Below are positions 50,760 through 59,455 of a stretch of 64,000 bases of DNA, in pieces. Origin of the DNA: Arcicella rigui (GTDB lineage: Bacteria; Bacteroidota; Bacteroidia; Cytophagales; Spirosomataceae); contig NZ_JAYFUM010000005.1 of the NCBI RefSeq assembly GCF_034929435.1, positions 248,001-312,000 on the forward strand. The letters run 5' to 3'. The number at the start of each line of letters is the position of its first letter. The first letter of the stretch is position 1. The position numbers and the translations under genes are program-made. The notes beneath the pieces are model-generated. The model worked only from the letters and a program-made list of their open reading frames with translations. It searched no databases and had not been told where the DNA came from.

Positions 50760-50767
50760 CAAATTTA
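50760..50767 (-). promoter_or_regulatory. secA promoter -7 element
   Basis: TAAATTTG on the minus strand. The -33 region is only GTTTTT. The leader would be about 80 nt to the ATG at 50676. Confidence 0.45.
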
Positions 50768-50952
50768 GTTCATTCAACGCTTTTAAAAACACTTTCCTTA
50801 TAATAATATTGTAGATAAAAGCTCTGAAAATGCTAAAACAAAATAGATTTTTATTTGTTTTTTATAGTTAAACAATTGTTTTTCAGGTTTTTGTATTGTT
50901 AAATATCCCTTTAATACTTGTTTGTAAATTCATATCTTTAAAATAGCCTTTC

Positions 50953-51429
50953 ATGGAACAAAGCTCATATCGTCGTCGTCCACCTCGTCAGAAATTAAAA
51001 ATGCCCTTAATCGGTAGTTTATTAGGAGGTGACAGCAATTCAACAGCTAAAGACCCCAGTGTATTATCAGGAAAACTAACGCCTTTAATTATTGGTGCAT
51101 TCGTTATTATTTATGGTCTTGATTATTGGAGAAATAAAAATGATACCCATAGAGTATTTCAAGGAGTTGATGAAATTGAAGAAATGGCTTGGGAAGGTAA
51201 AATCGTTAAGAAATGGGCAAATGTAATTCCGCCAAATAGCGAAGTACACTATGTTTTGCAAGTAAAAGAACCCAAAGGAGAAGTGAAAACGATTGATTTA
51301 GGCAACGAAAAAACAGGTTTTGGCGATTTGGTAATGCCTAAAAATACAGTAATTAAGAAAGCTGGAAGCTTTGAAGTAACGCTCAAACGTTATTTTAAAA
51401 ATGATACTACGATTACTTTGAAGTATTAG
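50953..51429 (+). CDS. Single-pass membrane protein of unknown function
   Basis: 158 residues. A basic N-terminus (MEQSSYRRRPPRQKLKMP) is followed by a short loop, one transmembrane helix (LTPLIIGAFVIIYGLDYW, about 43-60) and a beta-rich domain (about 70-158). The positive-inside rule puts that domain outside. No family is recognised. It is divergent from secA. Confidence 0.6.
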   Translation: MEQSSYRRRPPRQKLKMPLIGSLLGGDSNSTAKDPSVLSGKLTPLIIGAFVIIYGLDYWRNKNDTHRVFQGVDEIEEMAWEGKIVKKWANVIPPNSEVHYVLQVKEPKGEVKTIDLGNEKTGFGDLVMPKNTVIKKAGSFEVTLKRYFKNDTTITLKY

Positions 51430-51606
51430 TTAGCTGTGAGCGATGAGCTTTGAGCCTTTTTTTAGCTGTTAGCTTTGAGCAATGAGCTTTGAGTTTTAAG
51501 TTTTGTTTTTGTGGTTAATTGTGAGCTTTGAGCCTTTTTTATAAATCTTAAATTTAAAAAAAGCTCAAAGCTCGTAGCTCATTGCTTAAAGCTAAATAGC
51601 TTACAA
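51430..51606. repeat. Second AGCTTTGAGCT word array with inverted arm
   Basis: The same vocabulary as 3470-3720: left words GAGCTTTGAGCC, AGCTGTTAGCTTTGAGC; right complements AGCTCAAAGCTCGTAGCTCA and GCTTAAAGCT. It fills the gap between the convergent genes ending at 51429 and 51607 and can fold into a long hairpin, so it may also act as a terminator. Confidence 0.8.
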
Positions 51607-52236
51607 CTAATCCAAATAAACTTCTTTGTCGGGATTATTCTTGTAGTCGAACATCATCAAAATCTGAGATTCAAGATTTCTTGGTTCTGACAGTGGAGGA
51701 AGCTTATCTGCTGGGAAGTATTGTATATCAGAGGTTTCCATAGTGTTTTGTGAAATTTCTCCACCAGTTTTTTCACAAAGGATAAAGAGTTTATAAACGT
51801 ACCAAGCTTCTTCGGGATGCGGATGATTTTTCTTATCCATCACTGCCAAAAGTCTTACTGTTTTTACATCAATTCCTGTTTCTTCTTTCACTTCTTTTAC
51901 GGCAACTTCTGAAGGCGTATAACCAACATCAGCCCAGCCACCCGGTAAAGACCAACGGTCGTCAACACGTTCTTTTACCATTAAGATTTCGTTATTTTCG
52001 TTAAAAACTACAGCACGAACATCCACTTTTGGGGTTTGGTAGCCATCTCTTTCTTGAGTAAAAAGAGACCCAATTTTTTCAATAGGTTCATCCGTAAGTT
52101 TACTTAAAATTTGAACACTGAGGTCAGATAATTCTTGGTATCGGTCTTGGTCGTAAGGACTTTGAGAGTAAAACAAACCCGCTTGAGCCACGGATTGAAT
52201 TCTTTTGGCAATGGCAAGCCATTCTGTGTTTTTCAT
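51607..52236 (-). CDS. Nudix hydrolase with N-terminal NUDIX_N-type domain
   Basis: 209 residues. The N-terminal helical domain (about 1-60, WLAIAKRIQSVAQAGLFYSQ...DRYQEL) is the type that precedes many ADP-ribose/nucleotide-sugar Nudix enzymes. The Nudix box GWADVGYTPSEVAVKEVKEETG (about 103-124; landmark EVKEETGIDV) has Lys where the consensus REUxEE has Arg. It hydrolyses a nucleoside diphosphate linked to another moiety; the exact substrate is unknown. Confidence 0.88.
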   Translation of the reverse strand: MKNTEWLAIAKRIQSVAQAGLFYSQSPYDQDRYQELSDLSVQILSKLTDEPIEKIGSLFTQERDGYQTPKVDVRAVVFNENNEILMVKERVDDRWSLPGGWADVGYTPSEVAVKEVKEETGIDVKTVRLLAVMDKKNHPHPEEAWYVYKLFILCEKTGGEISQNTMETSDIQYFPADKLPPLSEPRNLESQILMMFDYKNNPDKEVYLD

Positions 52237-52459
52237 GTGTGTTTTTTAGGGAATAATAAAGGGCTAAGTATGAGTGTTGAGTTTAAAGTTTTGAATTTCA
52301 ATATGTTATATTGTTTTTATTAAAATTAAACTATAAATTTCTGAAAATGAAAGATATAACTCATAATTTATAACTCATAATTTTGCATTAATACTTATTT
52401 CAAATTGAAAAATATTGTTGAAGTCTTGCTTGTTATATTATTTTCATAATTACTTCAAT

Positions 52460-53428
52460 CTAATTGTTTCCATTAATCAAACTTACGACAACCTTTACCA
52501 TCATCTCTTTTTCTTCTGGTTTACTTTCTGCAATCATCAGTGTGAGTGCAACCAAAGCATTATCCGCAATGCGTTTTCTACCATCTGGATGATATAGAAG
52601 TTTATTTCGTTCTAAAAACCAAACAAATAAAAAGGCTGCTATTCGTTTATTGCCATCGCTAAATGAATGATTTTTCACTACAAAATATAATAAATTTGCT
52701 GCCTTTTCTTCTACACTTGGGTATAGCTCAATTCCACCAAATGATTGATAAATGGTCGCAACCGAACCCTTAAATGAATTGTCTTTTTCATTCCCAAACA
52801 AGGAACTACTCCCAAATTTACTACCTAAACTTTTGATGGCGATTATTGCTTCTTCATAAGTAATTGTAAAATATTGTTCGGAGGATGTATTTTCAATAGT
52901 AAGTATTTGATGGTCGTATTTATCGAGAATATCTAAAGCATAAGCAAAGTCTGTGATAACTTTGAGCAAGCCCGTGGCTTCATCAGCAGATAATTCTTTG
53001 TTTTGTAAAACATTTGCTAATAAACTAACCGTATGACGGAGATTCTCATACTGTTCAATTTTGATTTTATCCTTAATGGCATAGCCTTTAACCAAGTATT
53101 GTTTTAAAACTTTATTAGCCCAAATTCTAAAGTCTGTACCTTGTTTTGATTTTACTCTATAACCAACTGATATTATTACATCAAGGCTGTAAAATGATAC
53201 TGGTTTATCAGAAAAAGCAATGTGCATTTTTTGCACATTGCTTTTTTCATCAAGCTCATTCTCTGAAAAAATATTCTTAATATGTTTAGCAACTACAGAA
53301 CGTTCTTTATTAAAGAGTTCTGACATTTGAGCTTGACTAAGCCAAACGTTTTCATTTTCTAATTGAACTTCCAAAGATGTTTGTCCATCCTCTGTTTCAT
53401 AAAGTATTATTTCTCCTATATTTTTCAT
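52460..53428 (-). CDS. RhuM N-terminal domain fused to Fic/Doc domain
   Basis: 322 residues. The N-terminal part (about 5-115) is a RhuM-like module with VWLSQAQMSELFNKERSVVAKHI (landmark SQAQMSELFNKERS), YSLDVIISVGYRVKSKQGT and FRIWANKVLKQYLVKGY. The C-terminal part (about 180-322) is a Fic/Doc domain with HSFSDGNKR (254-262). The Arg normally three residues further on in AMPylating Fic proteins is absent (IAAF follows), which is more Doc-like. Doc phosphorylates EF-Tu. There is no Phd-like antitoxin neighbour. Such fusions are annotated as RhuM/Fic-DOC; the role is unclear. Confidence 0.85.
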   Translation of the reverse strand: MKNIGEIILYETEDGQTSLEVQLENENVWLSQAQMSELFNKERSVVAKHIKNIFSENELDEKSNVQKMHIAFSDKPVSFYSLDVIISVGYRVKSKQGTDFRIWANKVLKQYLVKGYAIKDKIKIEQYENLRHTVSLLANVLQNKELSADEATGLLKVITDFAYALDILDKYDHQILTIENTSSEQYFTITYEEAIIAIKSLGSKFGSSSLFGNEKDNSFKGSVATIYQSFGGIELYPSVEEKAANLLYFVVKNHSFSDGNKRIAAFLFVWFLERNKLLYHPDGRKRIADNALVALTLMIAESKPEEKEMMVKVVVSLINGNN

Positions 53429-54044
53429 GGTGCAAAGATGATTTGTTGAAAGCTACAAGTTAAAATTTTCGTAGTTATTTACATTACTTTGATTTAGATT
53501 TTCTAAATCAAAAATATCAGCAAACAATCAAGCCCAAAAATCTCCCAATGGCAATTTTAGGGGTTGTTTGATTATCCAAATTACCAAATGGTATAATTTT
53601 TGTAGTTCTTTCAACTCTTTCAATTACTATTTTTTCTTGATTTATTTTTAAAATTATTTCTTGATAATTTCTATCAATTGCAAATGATGGAAATTTTAAG
53701 TATTTTGGTAAATATAGTCAATGTTTGAAAATATATATAATCTGAGAGAGTTGATAAATTCAAAATGAAATATTGACACAATAGCATTAAAAATCATTAA
53801 ATTAAGGTACTGAGTTTGTCTTTTGGGATGTATAAAATACATCACCATTGGTATCAGCATGACTTTGCGTACTTCAAAAAAACAGTAAATTTATTTGAAT
53901 AGGGTGTAGGTATTGTAGCTATTTTTTAGCTACGAAGTGCTATTGCTTTGTCGTGATAGTACGACAAAAAATGCGAATATCCCTTTTTCGTTTTGGTTTT
54001 CTGCTCAACCATTTTTTGAAAACTTAATTCTTATCCATATAAAT
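53429..54044. other. Long leader/intergenic region with three perfect hairpins
   Basis: About 600 bp with no gene. Hairpins on the plus strand: GATGTAT-aaa-ATACATC (53827-53843), GTAGCTA-ttttt-TAGCTAC (53915-53933) and TTGTCGT-gatagt-ACGACAA (53948-53967). The last is followed by A residues, so it is terminator-like only on the minus strand. An apparent start at 53937 is rejected in favour of 54045. Confidence 0.55.
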
Positions 54045-54785
54045 ATGAAAAAACTTTTATTGCCTTTGTACTTAATACTTTCTATTCCTTTTGCCTTGGA
54101 GGCTCAAAATTATCCTGAGATGATTGAGATAAAAGGCGGTACGTTTATCATGGGTGATACCGACGGCGACGGTGAAAATTGGGAACGTCCGACGCATACG
54201 GTAACACTTTCTAACTTTAAAATGGCTAAAACAGAAACTACCGTGCTACAATGGCGAGAGTATTGCAATGACATCGGGAGACCTTTTCCTGCTGGAATGG
54301 AAGACTATCCAAGCGATGCAGTAATGGCGTTTGTGAATTGGAATGACGCTGTGGGCTATTGTAAGTGGCTTAGTAATAAAACAGGCGAGCATTATCGTTT
54401 GCCCACCGAAGCAGAATGGGAGTTCGCTGCCCGTGGCGGTAATGAAACCAAAGGGCATAAATATGCTGGTTCTTTCAATATTGAATATGTTGGCTGGTAC
54501 AATGCCAATGCTAAGGGGATTCACGAAGTAGCCTTAAAACAACCCAATGAATTAGGGCTTTATGATATGACGGGTAATGTATTAGAATGGTGTAGTGATA
54601 TTTATGGGGCTTATTCAAGTGCTTCGGCTGTCAATCCTCGTGGGCCTGCTACGGGTAGTTATCGAGTACTCCGTGGAGGAAGTTGGGATGATATTCTTTC
54701 TTATTGTCGTATATCTTTTAGAAGTAGTGAAGCACCTGAGACTCGCTATGGATATATTGGTTTTAGAGTAGTGGTAGGGCCGTAG
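54045..54785 (+). CDS. SUMF1/FGE-fold exported protein
   Basis: 246 residues. It starts at MKKLLLPLYLILSIPFALEA, a signal peptide; an upstream ATG 36 codons earlier falls in the hairpin region. The formylglycine-generating-enzyme-like fold is clear from IEIKGGTFIMGDTDGDG, YRLPTEAEWEFAARGG, LGLYDMTGNVLEWCSD and RVLRGGSWDD. I see no FGE-type active-site cysteine pair in the terminal region, so it is more likely a non-catalytic SUMF1-domain protein (as in gliding or kinase-linked proteins) than a sulfatase activator. Confidence 0.85.
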   Translation: MKKLLLPLYLILSIPFALEAQNYPEMIEIKGGTFIMGDTDGDGENWERPTHTVTLSNFKMAKTETTVLQWREYCNDIGRPFPAGMEDYPSDAVMAFVNWNDAVGYCKWLSNKTGEHYRLPTEAEWEFAARGGNETKGHKYAGSFNIEYVGWYNANAKGIHEVALKQPNELGLYDMTGNVLEWCSDIYGAYSSASAVNPRGPATGSYRVLRGGSWDDILSYCRISFRSSEAPETRYGYIGFRVVVGP

Positions 54786-54865
54786 TTGTACAAATAAGAT
54801 TTTAACACAAGCAATGATACTTCGTGATATTTTACTATACGATGACTCATCTATTAGTATAAACG

Positions 54866-54910
54866 AAAAACTCCTCAAGAACCTGAAATTTAGGCTTTTG
54901 AGGAGTTTTT
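54866..54910. terminator. Bidirectional terminator after the SUMF1-domain gene
   Basis: A 13-bp stem AAAAACTCCTCAA/TTGAGGAGTTTTT (54866-54878 with 54898-54910) between the convergent genes. Confidence 0.85.
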
Positions 54911-54953
54911 TGTTTAACCTTTAGATATTTGAATGCCAATCAAGTATCAATGA

Positions 54954-56912
54954 TTAATTCGGTTTTGGAGCTTTATAATTTAAAGGCTTCCAAGTATTAT
55001 TTTTTGAATTGAAATCTGGGAAAACATGGTCAGGGTCAATCGTTACTGATTTTAAGGGTAAATTGGTTGTCGATTTGAAAGTCCAAGTACCGCCTCTTTG
55101 CCAAATTTCAATGGGTAATGTTACTCTTTCTTTTAGTCCGCCTACCATTTCCAATTCTACGATTGCAGGCATTGCTAATTTTTCTAAGTTTTCAATCGTG
55201 ATGATTGCTCCATTTTTAGGGTCTTGTTCAATATACTGAACATCTTTTACAGATTGGTCGAGTTTCCAAGTTTCGTAGAACCAACCTCTCCAGAACCAAG
55301 ATAAATCTTCGCCAGCGGCATCTTCAATAGTTTTGAAGAAATCATAAGGCGTAGGATGTTTGAATGCCCAACGTTTGATGTACTCACGGAAGGCGTAATC
55401 AAAGCGTTCTGGCCCTAAAATTTGTTCACGCAATAATTTCAAGCCTAAGCCTGGTTTGTAATAAGCTTCATAGCCCAAGCTACTTGACTGCAAAACGTCT
55501 GGAATGTTCATAATTGGCTCGGCACTCTCTCTGAACAATTGTTTCGACATTTGGTGCATATCAATTTTATTGCCTTTGTATTCACCGCTATTAAAATTAT
55601 CAGTAGAATAAAAATTGATAAAAGTGTTGAACCCTTCGTCCATCCAAGCAAATTTTCTTTCGTTCGAACCCACAATCATTGGAAACCAGTTATGACCAAA
55701 CTCGTGGTCGGTTACTCCCCAAAGTTCGCCTTGTTTGTCGTGCATTCCGCAAAATACAATGCCCGGATATTCCATCCCACTGATTGAACCCGCCACGTTT
55801 GTTGCTACTGGATAAGTATATTCATACAACCATTTTGAATAGTATTCGATTGCACCTTTTACATATTCTGTTGAACGAGACCAAGCTTTATCGCCAGCAG
55901 ATTCAGCAGGATATGCCGACATCGCCAAAGATTTTTTGCCACTTGGCAAGTTGATTCTTGCGGCATCAATGATAAAGGCTTTAGACATAGCAAAGGCAAC
56001 ATCACGAGCCATCGAACAATGAAATTTCCAAGTGATTTTTCCATCTTTCTTTGGACGAGAAGTAGGAGTGCCAATTTCATCTTTCCCAAGAATCAAAACT
56101 GTTTTATCACTATTAGAAGCCTCGGCAAAACGTTTGATTTGCTCTGCCGTCCAGCAATCTGCTGGGTTCGTCAATTCACCAGAACCAACAACAGTATAAG
56201 CAGCAGGAACAGTTACGTTATAATCAAAATTTCCGTACTCTAAATAAAACTCACCTGCTCCAAGATAAGGTAACACATTCCAGCCTTCGATGTCGTCATA
56301 AACACACATTCTTGGATACCACTGTGCCATTTCGTAAATCGTGCCGTTTTTTACTTCTTGTGTTCCCATACGGTCTGAACCATATTTTGGAATCGGGAAT
56401 GAGTATGCAATTTTAATTTTAGATACTCCTGTGCGTTCGAGTAGCGGTGTAGCTAATTTGATTTGCATACGAGTATCACTTACATAAAAATCAGCAGGTT
56501 TGCCATCAATCGTCACAGATTTAATTACATAGCCACCGTCAAAACTTGTATTGCCAAATCTTCCGCCATTGATGGGTGTGCTAAGTCCACCACGAGATTT
56601 TGTATTGAATTGATTTTGGTCTAATTGCAACCACAAAAAATTAAGTTTATCTGGCGAAGCATTTTTATAAGTAATTTCTACATCACCTTCTACGGTATTT
56701 TTTTCTTCGTCTAAAGCAATATTGATTTTATAATCCGCTACATTTTGCCAATAAGTACTTCCGGGCGAACCTGTTCCACTTCTGGTAGGCGTCGAGAGTG
56801 TGTAGTTGAATAAAGGATTAAACAAATCGTATTGGCTATAATTTGATTTTTGTTGAGCAAAGATTTCACCTGAGCCCAGTAGCAAAGCCGCTACAAAGAA
56901 TATTTTTTTCAT
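54954..56912 (-). CDS. M1 family metallopeptidase (aminopeptidase-like)
   Basis: A 652-residue exported zinc peptidase with a signal peptide (1-20, ending EIFAQ). The substrate-binding exopeptidase motif is GSISGMEYPG (375-384) and the zinc site is HEFGHNWFP (403-411) with the third ligand E426 in AWMDEG. An aminopeptidase N-like beta domain precedes it. It probably trims peptides in the periplasm or outside. The stop is shared with a bidirectional terminator. Confidence 0.9.
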   Translation of the reverse strand: MKKIFFVAALLLGSGEIFAQQKSNYSQYDLFNPLFNYTLSTPTRSGTGSPGSTYWQNVADYKINIALDEEKNTVEGDVEITYKNASPDKLNFLWLQLDQNQFNTKSRGGLSTPINGGRFGNTSFDGGYVIKSVTIDGKPADFYVSDTRMQIKLATPLLERTGVSKIKIAYSFPIPKYGSDRMGTQEVKNGTIYEMAQWYPRMCVYDDIEGWNVLPYLGAGEFYLEYGNFDYNVTVPAAYTVVGSGELTNPADCWTAEQIKRFAEASNSDKTVLILGKDEIGTPTSRPKKDGKITWKFHCSMARDVAFAMSKAFIIDAARINLPSGKKSLAMSAYPAESAGDKAWSRSTEYVKGAIEYYSKWLYEYTYPVATNVAGSISGMEYPGIVFCGMHDKQGELWGVTDHEFGHNWFPMIVGSNERKFAWMDEGFNTFINFYSTDNFNSGEYKGNKIDMHQMSKQLFRESAEPIMNIPDVLQSSSLGYEAYYKPGLGLKLLREQILGPERFDYAFREYIKRWAFKHPTPYDFFKTIEDAAGEDLSWFWRGWFYETWKLDQSVKDVQYIEQDPKNGAIITIENLEKLAMPAIVELEMVGGLKERVTLPIEIWQRGGTWTFKSTTNLPLKSVTIDPDHVFPDFNSKNNTWKPLNYKAPKPN

Positions 56913-56966
56913 TTTTTATTGAAGATGTTGTGTGAAATAATTATCCAATTTACAGGATAAAAACGA

Positions 56967-56997
56967 AAAACCCTCTAAATCTTATGTAGAGGGTTTT
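56967..56997 (-). terminator. Terminator after the cytochrome-like lipoprotein
   Basis: AAAACCCTCTA/TAGAGGGTTTT (56967-56977 with 56987-56997), A/T-tracted on both sides. It also precedes the M1 peptidase gene start. Confidence 0.82.
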
Positions 56998-57020
56998 ATT
57001 AGTATAATTTTCTTTTGAGT

Positions 57021-57776
57021 CTAATTGTTTTTTGCCCCAGCGTCAATCCATTTTTTGAATACCAAAATTTGACAGTCGGTCAATTTATTGTCTTGTGGCA
57101 TTCCTACGTAGCCGTTGCTATAAGTAATAGCACCATACAAACGCTTATTGTCAACGTAGGTTTTTACATTGCTGTAAGTTGATAAATTAACACCGCCAGA
57201 ATTGGTCGGAGCTTGGTGACAACCCAAACAATAAGTAGTAATAACAGGTTGAATCGTTTTTGAATACGAAACATTTACCGTATCAACAGTAGTACCACAA
57301 GTAACATTTTTTGCTCCTTGCTGAATCCATTTGGCAAATAAATCAATATTAGCTTTTGATAAAGCTGGAAGCGGAGGCTGTGGCATTCGCTCATTATCTG
57401 TGCGTATCATTACTTGGTAAAGTTTACTATTAGTTGGGCTTCCTGCTCTGATACCTTTGGCAATAATTTTTGCGTATGAAGTAAGCTCATAACCTTCTTC
57501 TTTACTCTTTGCATCATGGCAACCACTGGTAGCACAGTTTGAGACAATCATGGGTAAAATTTGGGTATTAAAACACACAGAATCGCCTGTACTGTTGGTA
57601 GTTGTGCCGCAGTTTAAGGTTGTACTGCTTGTGCCAGTACCCCCAGTTCCTGTACCCGTTGTCGAGCCTGTTGAAGTATCTCCTGTTGTTGTAGTGGCTA
57701 CTGGGTCGTTTTTACGATTTACACAAGACATTACTCCAACAAAAAGAAGGATGCCAAAGAATAAGATTTTTTTCAT
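57021..57776 (-). CDS. Multiheme c-type cytochrome-like lipoprotein
   Basis: A 251-residue lipoprotein with lipobox FVGVMSC (Cys18). A Thr/Gly/Ser linker (about 27-53) follows. Two heme-attachment sites are visible: C81-x4-C86-H87 (CATSGCH), a variant spacing, and a canonical C183-x2-C186-H187 (CLGCH). A candidate Met ligand (ERMPQPP) lies near 129-135. It resembles Bacteroidota and planctomycete cytochrome-c-domain proteins used in envelope electron transfer. No partner gene is adjacent. Confidence 0.82.
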   Translation of the reverse strand: MKKILFFGILLFVGVMSCVNRKNDPVATTTTGDTSTGSTTGTGTGGTGTSSTTLNCGTTTNSTGDSVCFNTQILPMIVSNCATSGCHDAKSKEEGYELTSYAKIIAKGIRAGSPTNSKLYQVMIRTDNERMPQPPLPALSKANIDLFAKWIQQGAKNVTCGTTVDTVNVSYSKTIQPVITTYCLGCHQAPTNSGGVNLSTYSNVKTYVDNKRLYGAITYSNGYVGMPQDNKLTDCQILVFKKWIDAGAKNN

Positions 57777-57990
57777 GTCTATAAAAAAGAAGTATTGAGC
57801 GTTTCAAAAATATTAAGTCAATTTCGACTTTTTTATTATTGATAGCACAGTGAAATATGCTAATTGAAATATAGCCAATCATTTTCGGGTAAGTAAATGG
57901 GTGAATTTCTAAGTAATATGTCAATAGAAGTACTTGGATATTTCTGTTTTTACTTCACTCTTCCATTCATAAAGTAAAAGCTATGGTAAA

Positions 57991-58021
57991 TTGATTGGAA
58001 CGGTTTTTGTGGTTAATTTTG
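57991..58021 (+). promoter_or_regulatory. Promoter of the membrane AraC-type regulator
   Basis: TTG (57991-57993), a 20-nt spacer and TAATTTTG (58014-58021), an exact consensus. Predicted start near 58027, leader about 83 nt. The rest of 57777-58109 shows no gene. Confidence 0.7.
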
Positions 58022-58109
58022 TACTTATGTATTATTTAATATAATTTTTCTGCAAATGTAATCTTGTTATGAATCATAATTAATTGCTTTTTGTAAAAGA
58101 TATTTCAAT

Positions 58110-59243
58110 ATGCTTGCTAATTGGATAGGGTTTGGAAGTGTTTTTTTCTTGCTTGGTTTGGCTATCTTTTTCTTGAAAAACCGACACGAAACTTCTGGGA
58201 GTAATTTGTATTTAGGTTTACTTTTTTTGCTTCAAGCAATCAGTAACTTTCATTTTTTTATTTGTCGTCTTTCCGAAATCATCAATCAAGTACCTTATTT
58301 GATTCATTTTAGTGCAGGTTTCCGTTTTTTGTGGGGGGTATTGTTGTACTTTTTTGTGCAGTCCTACATTGGAAAGACTATCAAATATCAGGGTTGGGCT
58401 TGGCTACATTTTGTGCCTGCGGTGGTGGCTACTTTGTTTTTTTATGGTAAACTTTTCTTTGTTCCATCGCATGAAATCCATGAGTATATCGCTCTTATCA
58501 AACAAGATAAACATCCTATCAATCGCCCTTATCACCTTTTGTTGTTTCTTTCTAATGTTTCTTACCTTATCGCCAGTTTGCTCACTTTGCTAAAGTACCG
58601 CCTTTCGCTGACGACTTATTTCTCTAATACCGATAAATTGCGTTTGGAATGGCTCTTTAATGTACTTTTATTCTTGGTTATTTTTCATTTCATTTTGCCT
58701 TTGGGTTATGGCTTGCTCACAATCAAGTTTTTCCCTTATGTGCCACTTTTGCAATTACCGATTTTAACTTTTGTTGCTTGGAAATGTTACACCAAGCCTG
58801 TTTTGTTCAATACTTTAGCCTCATTTTCATTAGAAAATGCTGTTTCAAGCAAAGAGGAATCTAAAGCTATTGCGGCTTTGCCATCGGTACTTGACGATGA
58901 TTTTAATACCGTATTGCTAACTTATATGGAAGAAAAAAAGCCCTATTTGAATGCAGAACTGACTATTAAAATGATGTCTGATGATTTGTCGATTCAGAGT
59001 TATCAACTCTCCAAAATTTTAAATCAACATTTTCAGAAAAACTTTTTTGATTTTATCAATACTTATCGAGTAGAGGAAGCCAAAAAAAAATTACTGGCAA
59101 ATGCTTACGAACACCTTACTTTAGAAGGTATCGGCTACGAATGTGGTTTCAATTCTAAGTCTTCTTTTTATGCTGTTTTTAAAAAATACGTCAATCAAAC
59201 CCCAGCAGAGTATCGTAAAGGAATGCTTATGAATGTTGATTAA
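58110..59243 (+). CDS. Membrane-embedded AraC-type transcriptional regulator
   Basis: 377 residues. The N-terminal half (about 1-235) contains seven hydrophobic helices (LANWIGFGSVFFLLGLAIFF, FLWGVLLYFFVQSYIG and others). The C-terminal half has an AraC-type HTH region (about 270-370), with LTIKMMSDDLSIQSYQLSKIL and LTLEGIGYECGFNSKSSFYAVFKK (landmark FNSKSSFYAVFKKYV). Such membrane AraC regulators sense extracytoplasmic signals. No target operon is obvious; it precedes the PQQ-propeller gene by 212 bp. Confidence 0.9.
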   Translation: MLANWIGFGSVFFLLGLAIFFLKNRHETSGSNLYLGLLFLLQAISNFHFFICRLSEIINQVPYLIHFSAGFRFLWGVLLYFFVQSYIGKTIKYQGWAWLHFVPAVVATLFFYGKLFFVPSHEIHEYIALIKQDKHPINRPYHLLLFLSNVSYLIASLLTLLKYRLSLTTYFSNTDKLRLEWLFNVLLFLVIFHFILPLGYGLLTIKFFPYVPLLQLPILTFVAWKCYTKPVLFNTLASFSLENAVSSKEESKAIAALPSVLDDDFNTVLLTYMEEKKPYLNAELTIKMMSDDLSIQSYQLSKILNQHFQKNFFDFINTYRVEEAKKKLLANAYEHLTLEGIGYECGFNSKSSFYAVFKKYVNQTPAEYRKGMLMNVD

Positions 59244-59455
59244 AACCCTGTCTGTAAAATCATATTTATTTGTAAGTGTTTCATTTTTAATGTTTTATGA
59301 TTTTATGTGCAAGTAAAGGAGTGCAGATTTATAAGTCTGGACTCCTTTGAATTTTTATTTCTACCCTCAAATTCTACATTTGCTCATCCAAAAACGCTGA
59401 GTATTTCCTTCCGTTTTTCTTCAACAACAATTAGCTGTAAACCCCATTTAATCTC

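Noticed and set aside
54045..54785. Active sulfatase-modifying formylglycine-generating enzyme
   Set aside because: The fold matches but no FGE active-site cysteine pair is visible and no sulfatase gene is nearby.
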